Source: Ceratorhiza oryzae-sativae (taxonomy: Eukaryota; Basidiomycota; Agaricomycetes; Cantharellales; Ceratobasidiaceae). From it: DNA of 64,000 bases. This document shows positions 1 through 11,960 of the stretch, one piece after another (within the stretch, counting starts at the first letter, position 1; every line of letters begins with the position of its first letter). The position numbers and the translations under genes are program-made. The notes below the pieces were generated by a model. The model had not been told where the DNA came from. It searched no databases and saw nothing but the letters and a program-made list of their open reading frames with translations. The stretch covers positions 1,426,001 through 1,490,000 of the forward strand of contig JARWMV010000238.1 of the NCBI GenBank assembly GCA_030998015.1. Direction: 5' to 3'.

Positions 1-957
1 GGTGAACATCTGCCGTTAGCACCAACCTCAATGCGTATTCTAGTACTTCGGGCTCTGTTGAAATATCAGCCGCCTAGTTCATTTATTTAGACACCATTGA
101 GTTATTCGCCGCATTCAAACGAGCCAATGCCTGAGTGTCTTGGAATAGCCTTTGAAAGGCTTCGCCGGGTAGCTAGGAGATACAGATTTAGTCAAAAGGC
201 ATCTGTGATCGAGGGATTGCAAATAATTCTCGGGTATCCGTGGTCCCCGAGTGTGGTAATCGGAGGAAAAAGAACTTAATTGCGTATCCTGTGAAAGATC
301 TCGTAGCATTCCTAAACATCAGGTAGCCAAGCTCCCGTCACACCCGTTTCGTTTACGGTCTGTATCATTTGTGCGATAGAACGACGATTAAAATATGCAC
401 GGATTATACCTATCGTACAAGTCAGACCAAGCCAATTGTAAGACTCGGCCCCTAAGCAAACGTTATTATTGCATCCTAAACTTGGAGAGCGATAAACTCA
501 AACATATATCCAAACCACCGATCAAGCTAGCTGATAGCAAATTGCTGATAATATCGGATCGGCCGCTCCCGTGCTCAGGGGACCTCACCATCGCGGTGCT
601 GTACTGTGGCACAAGGGTCAAGGAATATTTGCTAGCTGTGAAACAAGCCAAAGTCGTTCAACCCTACTAAAAGGTGGATGCCCACGCGTGGAGACTCCGG
701 AGGCCCTTTCTCCCTGGATGCGCGCGCAATGGATGGACAAATTTTAATAAATAATCAGCAATGAGTTTGCAAGATACATAAATATCTACAGTTGAAAGCA
801 AGGCAACTTTGTGCGAGAAACAGATGAGCCATAATGATAGCCATGAATAAATATGTTTAGCGAGACAGAGCTCGTTTCCAGAGCAATAAGTTATCCGAAG
901 CCCATGATAGTGAGATAAATAAAAAATAATAACTCCCCGACTTGGGGGCAACAACGC
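1..957. other. No gene recognised
   Basis: Open frames here are short, overlap on both strands and carry no recognisable domain. The sequence is of mixed composition with no repeat structure that I can see. The last part is the downstream flank of the zinc-finger gene that ends at 958. Confidence 0.5.
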
Positions 958-1632
958 TTAGCGCTGTCCGTTGACAGAAAAGACGTACTCGCAGTCGTGC
1001 TGGCGCGAGTGGTCTACTTCGTCAGCATCCGTCATACGGGGCTGCTCATGGGTGCTGAGGTGGCGACGCATATTGCTTTTGACCGAGAATTTCCGTCCGC
1101 ATCCTGGGTAGGGGCATTGGAAGGCTGTAAGACTCGAGTCAATATCCTGTAGCATGAAGAGGCCACGTATAACGTACGTTGTTCTCCCGTATGAGTATTC
1201 ATGTGGGTCTGAAAATACCAAGGCACGTTTCAGACATTGTTGCCGAGGAAACGCCGCACAGAAACTCACCTGCAAGCTACTCGGACGGTCAAACGCCTGA
1301 CCGCACTCCAGACAAACATGCCGGCGGCTTCCTCCCGAGTTGCTTGCCGGAGCTGCACCACGGTCAGACCTAGCAGAGTTGGGCGGAGTAGGGTAAGCAG
1401 GGTCGTTCCGGCTTCGACTACGGGAGTGGGAGACGAGAGGGGGTAATTGAGGGTTCTGGCCGTACATTGACATTCCTGGAGGAGTAGGTGGGTAATGAAG
1501 GTGGTGGGCCTGAGCGTGGTGCTGGTACTGCGATTCAGAGATGCCTCGGTCGGCCGCTTGGATGAGGTTCTCGATGGGAGGTAGAGCTGGGTGAACCTGG
1601 CGCGAGCGCTGAGAGGACGGGTTGGAGGACAT
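958..1632 (-). CDS. C2H2 zinc-finger protein, two fingers
   Basis: Three exons: 1632-1270, 1208-1178 and 1124-958, with GT-AG introns of 61 and 53 bp. Splicing joins a first finger (CLECGQAF, then the HMNTH half from exon 2) through the linker THTGEQPF to a second finger (CPYPGCGRKF, with RRHLSTH). The N-terminal half is low complexity, rich in Pro, Ser, His and Gln, as in many fungal transcription factors. The frame stays open upstream, but the first ATG is at 1632 (MSSNPSSQ), so I chose that start. Two tandem C2H2 fingers near the C-terminus suggest a nuclear DNA-binding regulator. The target and pathway cannot be read from the sequence. Confidence 0.8.
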   Translation of the reverse strand: MSSNPSSQRSRQVHPALPPIENLIQAADRGISESQYQHHAQAHHLHYPPTPPGMSMYGQNPQLPPLVSHSRSRSRNDPAYPTPPNSARSDRGAAPASNSGGSRRHVCLECGQAFDRPSSLQVSFCAAFPRQQCLKRALVFSDPHEYSYGRTTYVIRGLFMLQDIDSSLTAFQCPYPGCGRKFSVKSNMRRHLSTHEQPRMTDADEVDHSRQHDCEYVFSVNGQR

Positions 1633-2397
1633 CGTGCAGGCGAAAAAAGGGCCGAAGTTAAGTGCAGCGAACGGATGCTGTGTGGCGGTAAGATAAGCAG
1701 CTATAGGAACGTCAAATTGAGGCACAGACAAGGACCACTTGGTCGAGTAGGGAATGTGTGTGAGCTGTAGGGAACACGAGGCGCGGCGCGGGGCCTTTTA
1801 AGTCAGATATCGAGCTGATGACAATAACATGTAGCGCTGTTGTGAGTGACATCGCATAGAGGCAGGTCGTGATTGGAATGATTGACCCGACTTCGAGTGC
1901 AAAGGCCCATCTAGGTCGTGATATGATGCCTTGCCTCCATTTTGGGGCATCAACAGCGCAATCATTATGCAACATTTGGACATGTATGCTCTGCTTCCAG
2001 GGGCTGTTGAATGCACCGTTGATTGAGGCGGCGCAATCACACATCAGGAAGATCGCACTGCTTCGTGGTCCCATCAAGCCAATCGACTGGCTTCCTACCC
2101 GCAATCAACTAGATCGGTCAGCTCGGCGCCGTACTGTCCGGGCATCCCTGTGGGGCTGGTCATCACCAGAAATACCACGAAATCCATCTTTGAGTGCACA
2201 CGATCTACCCATCTTGGTGACCGCACCATGTGTCTGGGTCGGCATCGTCCGTTGCGACGATTGAGTCCATGGTATCCTAGCCGACATCCAGGCCCCTGAC
2301 CACATACGCTCGAATCCCTGACCGATGACAATTAAGCACTCAACACACTCCATAGTTACATAACACTCGCTTGCACAAGACAAACCCCACTTCCCGA
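1633..2397. other. Intergenic region upstream of the zinc-finger gene
   Basis: This holds the upstream region of the minus-strand zinc-finger gene and the downstream region of the minus-strand G-patch gene. Overlapping open frames of up to 131 codons occur on both strands, without introns, motifs or a start context that would make any of them convincing. Confidence 0.4.
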
Positions 2398-5300
2398 TCA
2401 CATGAAGTCAATCGCACGTTTCCGGGTTCGGGTCGATCCTAAGGTTCCTCCGACTTGAGCTCCATCAGAGCCTTCTGCTGACGGCGGCGCGCCGGCCGCG
2501 TCGGGATTTGTGGCTGGCCCGGCTTGCACGGACCCCAAGACCGACGCGGGCGGCGGCTTTTCGACCCATTCACCCTCCTCATCCTCCGTCCGGGGCTTTT
2601 TCGAAGCTCGATCAACGGGTTTATCTTTCTCGCGGTCGCGTCGCTTAGATTTTGACTTGGCCTTGGTCGTTTCAGATACGTCTTCCGCATCCGCGCCCTC
2701 GTCGACATCAAACGACAATACTGCACGTTTGCTCTTGTCCTTCTTTTTGTCCTTTTTCTTGTCCTTCTCTTTGTCCTTGTCGCGTGGTTTAGACTTGATA
2801 TTGAATACTGGTCGAAAGGTAGCCAAATCGACAGGTCCGGTCGCATCGGCTCCGGTCGGGGCGGGTCGAAGTGCCACATCTAGGGCAGACACTGGTTCTT
2901 TCCCCCTATCTTCCTGCTTCGACCCCTGCTCCCCTTCGTCTTCGCTATCCTCTTCGTCGCTTGCGAAAATAGCCTTGAAGACGTCCATACTTGGCCGGAC
3001 GTACGTGAGGGTATCACGGCCTTGGTGCGGGTCTTCGCCGAGCCCGACATTCGACAAGTCTCGCGGACCCAGGTCTTCCTCCTCCTCTTCCACCTTCCCG
3101 TCCCCCTCGGAATCCAAGGGTCGCATTTCAACGTCCGCCAAGTCCACTGTGGGCGGAGCAGTAGGTGCCACGCCGACTTGCTCTTCCCACGTCTTGGCAG
3201 CAGCAGTGGGCGGGCCGTCTGGATGAGGATCGCGTACGCCAAACCGTTTGCAGAGTAGTCGGTGAGGGTACCATGGTTGCACTTCGTGCGTGAGTGGGCC
3301 GTACATTCCATGTCGGGCCGCGTTCTTCTTTGGGTCCCGTTCTTCGATTGGAATTGTCGAGGTCGTTTGAGTCGAATCTGCATACCATGTGGTTAGATCT
3401 ATGTAAAACTATCTTGGCAGGAACAGGCGGTACAAGGATCCGCTAGCTCCTTGACACTTTTTGATGCGATTATATTTATCGGAAGTATACACACCTTCCT
3501 CCTTTTTCTCAAATGTGGGTTGATACAGCCCCCCCTCCCCAACACTGGGGCCTCCACCCACGATTACACCGCCCGAACTCGCGCCCACGAATCGGCCTGC
3601 CATGGCTCCACTCACGGGTTTGAAAATCGCTGCAGCTTTGGCATAGTCTTCCATTTCCTTGTTGAACTGTTCCGCATTTTGATCCTGCAGCAAGCCTAAT
3701 CCTGGCGGAGTTTGGCCTTCTGATAGAGGGATGGGGGATGCGTGGTATTGAAGATAGGCGGTGTACCGAGCTTGTCGTAGTGGATCCGTTGTGAATGGCT
3801 GGAAGCCCAACAGAGCCGCTTTGGCAGTCGGGGCTGTCGTGGGTGCGATCCTGGGCTTGACTGCCGGTTTTGGCGGCGGAGCTAGAGTGGGACCAGCCTC
3901 GGCATCACCTTTACGAAAGTTTTGTAATCGATCCCGGTCCTTTTGTGAAAGGTAGTCGAAGACCGATTTCTTCGGCTGTGGCAGGGTTGGTTCACCGAGC
4001 TGAGCCCCGCGCTATTCAAAAGTGTTACTTTAGTTGGACATAGCCTAAAAATTATGGAGTTGAGAACGTACCTCTTGAGCAGTGGGTGCTTTTTTCCATC
4101 CACCTTGTTCTACCTCGGCAGGCTTCTTCTCGTCTTCCCCCTTTTCTGCAAACTTGGTCCAAACTCGCCTTGGATCTGGAGTCCATCCATTCGGGACGTC
4201 GGGCAGCGGGAACCACTCGTCTTGTCCAGGAGGCGTCTCGCTCAGCGCGAATCCCGACAAGACTAGCCGACCGTCGTGGAACTTTCCGGCGGGTCCGCTT
4301 GCGACTCGTCCGCCTGTCGAAAGTGCGGGTTGAGAGCGAGACTGGTTGTTGAGTGTTAGAGGCCGGCGGCGAGAGTGTCCGTCGGCGTCTGTGTCGTCTA
4401 GCTCGTCGTATGCCATTCGAGTGGTGCGAGAGATGGCGCCAGGGTCGTATACGTCAATGTCATCGTCGTCTGCATCGTTGAGTGCGCCGAGTCCGAATCC
4501 AGCTGTGTGACAGCGGTGAGTGAGGTGGTTCAGTGAGAGACGTATGCACTTACCACTTATGTTCGGCCCTGCTTTTTCTTGGACACTAGCCTCTCCGCCT
4601 AACCTTCCGGGCCCAGTGTGACCCAGTCCATGCGCGTTCTCTTTGGGCCGGAATAGCAGCACGGGTGTATCCCTCGGCGCGAACAAGTGCTTGCTAGCCT
4701 CCGTGTCCTCTGGAGCACCCTGTTTAACGACTCCGGCCTCTATATCCTGTTGGCGCCTCCTCGCATAAGATATGCGTGGGCCAATTCCTTGACCTGGTTT
4801 CCAGCCCATCTTTCGCAAGAGTTTACCACCGGGCGAGTCGGACGCGGGAAGTGTCAAGGACTGAAGCGCGCCAGCGATGTCCGACGTGTCTTCAGGAGGA
4901 GCGAAAGAAGCAGACGGTTCAGTCGTGTCGACTAGTTTTTGTGAGTCTCGAAGTTCGGCGAGGTCCTCTTCGTCCATAAAATCCTCTGGTCGAGCCGTTT
5001 TTTGAGATGCACGGTTGGTGCGAGACGATTTGAATGTAGCAGGAGTCCATCCTGTACCAACCGCGCACATGAGTGGGTGTACGAAAGGAAAACGTGAAAC
5101 AAGAGACTCGCCTTCCTTGGATCCTACGGTATTAAAATATCCAGCGGAAAAACCTCCTGTGAACGCTCCATGTAGTCTTCGGCGGCCTTTTTCGTCCCGT
5201 ACCTATATGTATAAAGACTGAGGTTGGTAGATGAGATTCAGGAGTAGAAAGGAGACATGAAAAGTACCTCTTGCTTCCAAACCGGCACAAACTCGTTGGC

Positions 5301-5469
5301 GTCTTTGGTGCTGGCGAGAGATGGGAGTGGGGTTCCAATCTTGGGAAGGGATTAGGCTCAAGAATTGTTGAGAAGAGGGTAGACTTGCAAGACAAAAGTT
5401 TTCGTTCAGCTTTGAGCTCGATGGGTCAATGCCCATATTGTCCAGTTTCTTCTTCAGTCGCTGCGCCAT
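2398..5469 (-). CDS. GPATCH1/TOUGH-type G-patch splicing factor
   Basis: Seven exons: 5469-5389, 5339-5268, 5202-5112, 5051-4554, 4502-4072, 4011-3495 and 3377-2398. The N-terminus (MAQRLKKKLDNMG, then IGTPLPSL, FVPVWKQE and [21 protein letters not shown]) is the conserved block of this family. A G-patch follows (KLLRKMGWKPGQGIGPR), then DVYDPG and a Lys/Asp/Glu-rich tail with LSFDVDEG. Family members are nuclear spliceosome-associated proteins that recruit RNA helicases through the G-patch. Introns 1 (5340-5388) and 3 (5052-5111) begin with GC instead of GT. Only GC-AG splicing keeps the frame and restores the conserved sequence. The intron at 3378-3494 is long for this window (117 bp) and in frame, so retention is possible. 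It is divergent from the SUR7-like gene at 5682. Confidence 0.88.
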
Positions 5470-5681
5470 GGTTGTGGTGGGTGGGAGGTGGGACGCAACC
5501 GCCGGAATGACTAATGCGGGCGCCTAGCGGGATCAGCATGGGTGATGACCTCATGTTGAGTTGACTTTCGGTTCCGATTTATGAATTGGGTTTCGCTGCC
5601 ACTCTTCCAGACCGCGCTGCAGCCCAGTTCATAAAGCCCCCCTTGAGCCCTCCGTTCTCCTGTTCCCGACAACGACCAGCC
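5470..5681. promoter_or_regulatory. Divergent promoter region, GPATCH1-like / SUR7-like
   Basis: Only 212 bp separate the start codons of two genes transcribed away from each other, so both promoters must lie here or overlap the first exons. I see no clear TATA box. Shared control is inferred from spacing only. Confidence 0.5.
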
Positions 5682-6805
5682 ATGTCCCGCATCTTCTGCT
5701 TCCCAGGTGAGCCCACATGCTCTGTTCATCGCCTTGTTGTTCATCGTTGGCGCAGGGATCTTCTTTCTGGTCACGGCGCTCGTCTTGCAGATCTTGGTGA
5801 GTCACTGCCTTGCCGATTTAATCAGGTACTTATGCGTTGGGTCTGCATAGGTTTCGATCTCACTGCGCTATGTCCCTGCGCTCGACATCGCACGCACCCG
5901 CTTTGACGGAGCTGCCAGCACTGGCTCATCTTCGGCTGTTGGCGAACTAAGGGTGGGTTCCCTTGTCTCTATACCATGCGCGACCGCTCATAGGCATGCA
6001 CCCAACAGCTCGGAGTCTGGTCTTACTGCTATCGCGTCGAACAGAGCGGAGACTTTGCATGCAGCCCTTCCAGTAAGTGCTAATCCCCTCCTGCACTCGT
6101 GCTGAACTCTGATGCACCGCTCGCGCATAGAACACGGATACACTGTCGACTTGCAATCTTCTGGCGGCGACAACGAGAGAATCAGCGCATCCTGGACTCG
6201 CGGCTTGGTCATTCACCCCATTGGTACGTATTCCTCTTGATTTTTTTTCTCTAGCTCCACCAGTCGCGAGAAGGACTCTCTGACGCGTTTTTCCATGTGC
6301 AGCCGCGGCAGTCATTCTTGTCGCCCTTCTCTTGAGCTTCTCCCAGCACCTCACCGTCACACTGTACGTCATTGTGTTCCTGAATTTGTACCCAAACAAG
6401 AAATTAACCCGCCCATCATTTACAGATTCGCCTCACTCACAGCATTCCTCGCTGCATTCCTCGTGCTTGTGGCGTTTTTGTGTGATATTGCCTTGTTCGC
6501 CTACCTCAGTACGTCAGATTCCACGCCCTTTTCAACCCGACCTCATTCGGATCCTTGCAGAACGCCGTGCCTCCCAACTTGACAATGTTGGCGCACATAC
6601 TAGACCCGGCGCCGGTTTCTGGATGACCCTCGTCTCGTTTGTGGTCTTGCTGCTGGCAGGATGCACGGTCTGCCTGGGCAGGCGCCACGATCGTCGCCGC
6701 TCCGCCGCTGCCGGAACCGGCCTCGCGACCACGAGCGATGCGTACGCTGCCAACGCCACCCCACCGCGTCCCTGGTACAAGCGATTCGGGCGCAACAAGT
6801 ACTAA
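5682..6805 (+). CDS. SUR7/PalI-family plasma-membrane protein
   Basis: Eight exons: 5682-5706, 5756-5796, 5851-5952, 5994-6072, 6131-6223, 6303-6363, 6426-6508 and 6561-6805, all GT-AG with every phase consistent. The product has four hydrophobic segments: the N-terminal FFLVTALVLQIL, one starting at GLVIHPIAAAVILVALLL, FLVLVAFLCDIALFAYL, and one near SFVVLLLAGC. The first extracellular loop carries LGVWSYC and a second Cys, followed by the family hallmark SWTRGLVIHPI. The short tail is basic and ends YKRFGRNKY. SUR7/PalI proteins act in plasma-membrane domains (eisosomes) or in ambient-pH sensing. Which role applies here cannot be told from sequence. Confidence 0.88.
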
Positions 6806-7849
6806 AGTACTAATCCTCTTGAAAGACACGACACTCGAGAGGATTTCTTTCATTTTCTTCTCCCTGTTTACCCCTTTCACCTCATCTCGGTCTTTTTTAC
6901 CCTAAACTTGAAAGGCCTCGATATATGTGACCCCCGCACTTGTATTGATAGGTTTTGGAGAACTGAACGAATATTGGAGTCGATGTATTCTCCATTTTTA
7001 ATCCCATTCTGACTGATGATTGAGCGTTGATATGAACAACATCTGGTTCGGGGATGGCTGCGTTTGTGATGCGTCCGGATGCTGAAGGATGGTACAAGTC
7101 CAAAACGCAAGCAAGGTGTCTAAAGGAAATCATTTTCAACTAAATACATATACACAACAAAATCTATCCCTTCCATACGGGTCGCTCTCGACACCAAACA
7201 GTCGTTACGATCTTGGGTGAAAGAGGTTCTCGCTCTCCCTCGCTGAATATACGGCTCAAGATCGCTGCCTTGAGTGGTCGCAGTGGTCCCAAATATCAGC
7301 CGACGAGGTGGTATCAACTTGAGAGCCAAAAACTTCAGGAAACGTGGATTTTAAGGGGACTCGGGCAAATATGCACAAAGTGTGATGCTTGCCACTGAGC
7401 TAATAGCGCTGGTTCAATGGTTCACGGAGGGGTTGAATATGTGGTTTGCCTTGCATTTAATCATGGCCTTGAAAATATTGTATGGATCCCAGCTCTCACT
7501 CTAGTACAATTCAATCATGTCAAGTTGGTTGCTGGACTTGAGCATGTCATGTGAGAATCCAAATGTTGGAATACCAGCATTCCACTTGTAAAATTCTCAC
7601 ATATTCTGGTGTGCAGCCAGCAGGTATGGAATTGGAATGACCTTGGACATACCAGATACCTGCCCAGAATCTTGCAATTCTGGCATATTCTGTAAGTGCT
7701 GCTGTACCAGACTAGCAGGGGGTGCTATTGATGTAAAAATAAACAACATATATAAATACATGCCCAATATGCATACTTTACAAAATGTGGGACAAGCAGC
7801 AACTGATGCTGAGGGTAGACTACATGCAGAGTTCTATGGACAAAATGTT
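6806..7849. other. No gene recognised; left border of the transposon nest
   Basis: The first part is the 3' flank of the SUR7-like gene. From about 7400 the sequence becomes AT-rich and resembles the repeat-rich DNA further right. The 74-codon open frame at 7637-7861 lies against the inverted arm and shows no protein motif I recognise, so I do not call it. Confidence 0.4.
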
Positions 7850-8400
7850 ATGGATCACTAACATTTTCTATTATTTTGGTCTGCTCTGCCAACTTCAAGC
7901 AATGCCTCTGTAATTAAATTGTGAAATACTTGAATTTGTATGCGCTCTGAATTGTACTATTTTCCATTCCATTAAATAGTACAAATTTCCCGCTCTCCAA
8001 CACATATTTTATTAAGTTTTTATGATAAGATCTCAGAGAGATACAGAGGTTGCGATATTTCCTCTTATCAGGAGATATTGATTACAACATCACACTGCTC
8101 ATATCTCAGCAACCGTTTATGCTATCAAAGTGATCTTGTGCTCTATCGATAGCTAATCTTCAGCAGTATCTGCTGCCTGAAGATTGTTGCGATCCACCAG
8201 ATCCTTGTGCCGGAATGGCCTGAAGATCATTAGAATCTTACTGGACCATCAATCAAGATCTAATGACTCCAGTGAGTCAGGAGAGCTTCCCAAATTGATC
8301 CAGAAGCTTCTCTGACTCACTTTATGACTCACTGAGATGTAGCCTCCATTCATGACATGTATATACTATGATAATATGATCTACAAGCCAATAGCAGGTC
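7850..8400 (+). repeat. Left arm of a large inverted repeat (arm C1)
   Basis: About 550 bp, similar over most of its length to the reverse complement of 14869-15425. Shared anchors include the TAACATTTTCTATTATTTTG end, the GACTCACT-rich middle and the CTACAAGCCAATAGCAGG end. The arms have diverged by many transitions. The left arm keeps several CG dinucleotides where the right arm has TG or CA. This may be part of a larger element whose other parts are lost, or two independent insertions facing each other. Confidence 0.7.
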
Positions 8401-8407
8401 TCAGATG

Positions 8408-8815
8408 TGTTGTGACCCTCTGGAGGCTCCCTTGTGGAGCACTTAAGTAGTGGCTGCGTTGACGGTTTGGTGCTATGCAGTATGTATTGAGCGTTCTAGT
8501 TACAGTGTTTGCTATGGTCTATGGTGGTTGACGAGATAAAGCAAGCTGAGGTGTCCAGTCTTGCTTTACCCTCCTTATATATACCTGTGGCTGCGGTGGC
8601 TGCGGACGTATGATCTAAGCACACTCCGCAGTAGGTGTAGGTTATGTACAGTACTATGGGTTAGGTAATTGTTTGTCTTAAGTTTGTGCGGCTCCGAATC
8701 TTATAGAGCCATGCAAGGTCCGAGGGTCATGTGACTTTTGGACTTAAGCACCCGGCGCTTAATCGCTGGATAAGTGCCAAGGTCACATGACAACTCACTC
8801 CTCACTCCAGGTAAC
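8408..8815 (+). repeat. LTR-like repeat B, copy 1
   Basis: About 408 bp starting TGTTGTGACCC and ending CCAGGTAACA, the TG...CA ends expected of an LTR. It carries a TATATATA stretch near 8578. It matches 13755-14109 in the same orientation (shared AAGTAGTGGCT, ATAAAGCAAGCTG, GAATCTTATAGAGC and TGCAAGGTCC). No coding internal region for a retroelement lies between the copies, so this is probably a solo or remnant LTR. Confidence 0.55.
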
Positions 8816-8914
8816 ATGGGAGAGAAACGCTGGAGCGAGTTCAGGGTAACCACCGGCGCTTAATCGTTGGGTAAGCGCTGAGGTCACGTGACAACTCGCT
8901 CCTCACTCCAGGTA
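8814..8914 (+). repeat. 101-bp tandem unit overlapping the end of LTR B; insertion target
   Basis: The tail of repeat B (CGCTTAATCG ... TCACTCCAGGTA) is repeated once more, giving a unit from about 8814 to 8914. The same unit, cut short, resumes at 12247 after the Tc1-like element. The uninterrupted junction CTCCAGGTAACATGGG at 8804-8819 shows what the target looked like before insertion. Confidence 0.75.
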
Positions 8915-9198
8915 AAGTAGACGACAAGCGAAGTCATCCAACGCCAGTCAGGGTGAGAATCAAGGGTTTTGTTGTGGGTTATTCGGCGACAAACACGCAT
9001 GTAACTCCTGAACGACGTCGAATATTGAAAAACGGCTCGCAACATTTTGTAGATAATTTGTAAAAGAATTGTATTATCATACAGTAGCTACTGTATCTAG
9101 CACATCTAGAGGCGAGTTTCCAAAATACGGCCTTGAGGGGGCGACAGCTGCTTGACAGACAGCGGCGGGACTGACCAGCCGCAGGTACCTGGGGTCCT
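8915..9198 (+). repeat. Left terminal inverted repeat of the Tc1-like element
   Basis: 284 bp starting AAGTAGACGACAAGCG. It aligns to the reverse complement of 11961-12244 without gaps and with about six mismatches by eye, roughly 98% identity. Near its middle is the palindrome ACAGTAGCTACTGT. Confidence 0.9.
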
Positions 9199-9284
9199 TA
9201 ACTGGGATGAGGCATGTCTAGCGCAACCAGAGCAGCTCTGCAAGGCAGGGAGGAGATAGACTCAATACAAGTCATCCAGGTCCC

Positions 9285-11619
9285 CTAATAATGCATCTGG
9301 TATGATTCTATGGCCACGGTATTTCTTTGCTGCCCAGGCGGCTTGGCTACCCAAGAGGCCATGACCATATGCGTGAACAAATCGCTGAGAGCGAGCGGCA
9401 AATCTTGGGTGTGTTTAGATACGAATTGGGCGGACTGTGATAAAACATACCTTCGGATCGATTCCAACTTGACTGAATCCAGTGCCCTGAGCATATTTTG
9501 TCTGAGATCGGCCTCTGAGCTCGATGAGGGCGAGTCTCGGTACACGTGCTTTGCAGCGCCCCAGCATTGTTCGATTGGGTTGAGTTCGCAGTGATATTTT
9601 GGCAGGTAAATAACCGAAAACCCTTCGGCTGCGGCTTGCATCTGAAGGATTGATTTTTGCGCAAGGATATCTGGCTGGTTCATCATTGTACAACGGGCAC
9701 AACAGCTGGTCGAGTTGGGCGGACACCCTTGCTTGTTTGCGTTTGTCGATGCACATACAAGCTTGAGTTTTCGAGCATTAGGAACCCCCCTCTCCTCTAA
9801 GATTGATGCCATGCCCTTAAATGCGCCTTGAAGCTTTGTAATCGGATGATTCATGGGGTAATAAAGCTGCTGGACCGTTCTGTCTGGCAGGATTGCAGGT
9901 GCGTAGTCAATCTTAATTTTGTCTCCTAGTGGCCCTATCTCTTCTCCCTTAACCTTTTGAGACGGACCAAGTGTCATTCTGTTGACGTTTGGGGCACTTT
10001 CAGGTAGCTTTGTATGGATAGTCGCGTTGTCGAAGACAAAGACATGGTCTTTGTCTGGGTACTGTTCCTTTACGATCAACATTGCACGCAACAGTTGATC
10101 AACAACATCGGTTGTCCCAAACCAACCATTGCACTGTTTCCCTGCCCAAAATATAACCCTTGCATCACTACTCATTGTGAGATAACATTGCTTGACTGGA
10201 TAGATAGTACGTACTTAGAACTTCCTTGTTCTGTTCCAGTTCCAGGTGATGCTGTCGGAGCAGCACTGGGAGACTCTGGTCTCAATTGCAGCCAGCCATA
10301 ATTGGCAGAAACGAAATCAGCTACCATTAACAACATGCCCTCCCCTTTTTTGTATATTCCGGCTGTTTCACTCTCATGAACCCATCGTGTAAGTTGCTGA
10401 TCGTGTGCATAAAACGTTGACTCATCGTGAAACCATACCACAACAACTCGCTCCCCCTCAGCAAGCTTTGGAGGTATTTCATTACCTTCAGAGTCCCAGC
10501 TTCGCATTCGCCGCTCGAGCTCGATCCACTCAGGAACATAGTAATTTGTTCGATAGTCTTTCACGTCATCCCGTTCGTGTCCGTCGGCAAACTGACCACG
10601 ACGCTCTTTCATCCAGGTATATCCCATTCGGTGCATCCACCGCTGGGCAGTGCGCAGTGACGGAGGCCCATCAATAAGGCATGAGAATCTCACTGCCCCA
10701 TCTGTTCCAAAATAGTCGATAATATCACGAGCTTGTACGTATTTTCCTCGGTCTCTAAGCCAATACTGTATTGCTGCTGATAGATCTTCGTCTTCTATGA
10801 CAGACTCGCCCCAGGTGCTGTATACGTTCGTTGGAAGTTTGGAATCTTTTTGGTATGCCCGAATCCACAAACGAACTTGTCATGCTGCCCAATCCCCTCG
10901 GCCAAATACAGCCGCTGCCATTTGAGAGGCATCGATCAATTTCATCCCCTTTAGGGTGATTAGATTCAGTGTCCCAGTCATGAACCGTAGTCGTCTAAGC
11001 ACTACATCGCCAAGTGTAGATACATGCCGTGTTCCGTGCCCATGTAACGACGACTCAATTATTTCGTTGAGCGCGCTAACCATTACTTTAGCTTTGTTCT
11101 GGGGAATTGGTTTCCGATTTGTTTGTTCTCCTATACAGCAGTGAGTCAATTCAAGTTTATATTGATAAAGAGGACGATCGACTCACTAGAATTAGCTGGA
11201 TTATCATCATCCTGAAACTCTTGGGTATCTACGGGAGGAAGGGCTGATGTCTCATCCCCCTCTGGCTCTGCAAGGCTTGGGGGGTTCCGGTTATCTATTG
11301 GGTCTTCCTCATCATCAGGCGGGTCCTCTAGCACAATATTGTGTTCTAGTGGTGCATCAAGCGCAAGGTCTTTTAGAGATTCTACAGCCTGGTTCAATTG
11401 CATTTGTGTATGTTCGATTGGTGCCTCGTCGTCCAACATGAGTTTGCTTGATGAAGCAACTGAGACATCCTCTCCTAAGTCAGAGTTTAGCTCTTGTTCT
11501 GCTTGCTTTTGCACTCCCTGTTTGATATTAGCATAATCGAAATCAACTGATAATGATGCCCTGCTATTAACCTGTTTTGGCGTGAAGTTCTGTGTCCGTT
11601 GAAGTGCAGAATTTTTCTT
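9285..11619 (-). pseudogene. DDE transposase of the Tc1-like element, with an in-frame stop
   Basis: Exons run 11619(?)-11187, 11130-10215 and 10167-9285, with GT-AG introns of 56 and 47 bp. The third exon starts inside codon AAT-GAT-GCA, ahead of VIFWAG. Catalytic motifs are WFHDESTFYAHD (first Asp), VFVFDNATIHT (second Asp) and HCELNPIEQCWG (Glu). About 152 residues separate the second Asp from the Glu, far more than the 34-39 of classical Tc1/mariner enzymes. The insert contains a Cys cluster (GCPPNSTSCCARC) followed by NQPD. A TGA at 10882-10880 interrupts an otherwise continuous frame between GDWAA and QVRLWIRAYQ, and CGA to TGA is the simplest explanation. No in-frame ATG is evident at the N-terminus, which is acidic and probably incomplete. 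The copy is likely inactive unless the stop is read through. Confidence 0.75.
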
Positions 11620-11960
11620 TCATGGCATTTCAAACAAATGCACTCGGCCTTGCACACAGATTACAAGAGACTGGAAAAGAGGGGGGTACGGATAATAGAT
11701 AAATTGTTAGTATTGTCACTGTATATGCTAAGTACAGAGTCCCCCTCTAAGAAGTCGAACCAGTGAGACCATGTGGAATTAAAGTCACAAGGGACTCCTA
11801 GGCAATATACGGGGAAACATAGGACAAGTGTGTGAAGATATGGAAGTATGCGCTGATATATGCGGTATATGCTAGGTGTCTCAATTGTGGCATCTCAGAC
11901 CAAGTGCCATATTCAACAAATTTGTCTTCCAACAACTTACCGGCCCACGCTATTGTGATC

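Noticed and set aside
2510..3226. 238-codon plus-strand frame opposite the GPATCH1-like gene
   Set aside because: It mirrors the Ser/Lys-rich coding exon on the other strand and has no intron structure or motif.
7637..7861. 74-codon plus-strand frame next to arm C1
   Set aside because: It has no motif, and its end overlaps the repeat arm. It is probably degraded repeat sequence.
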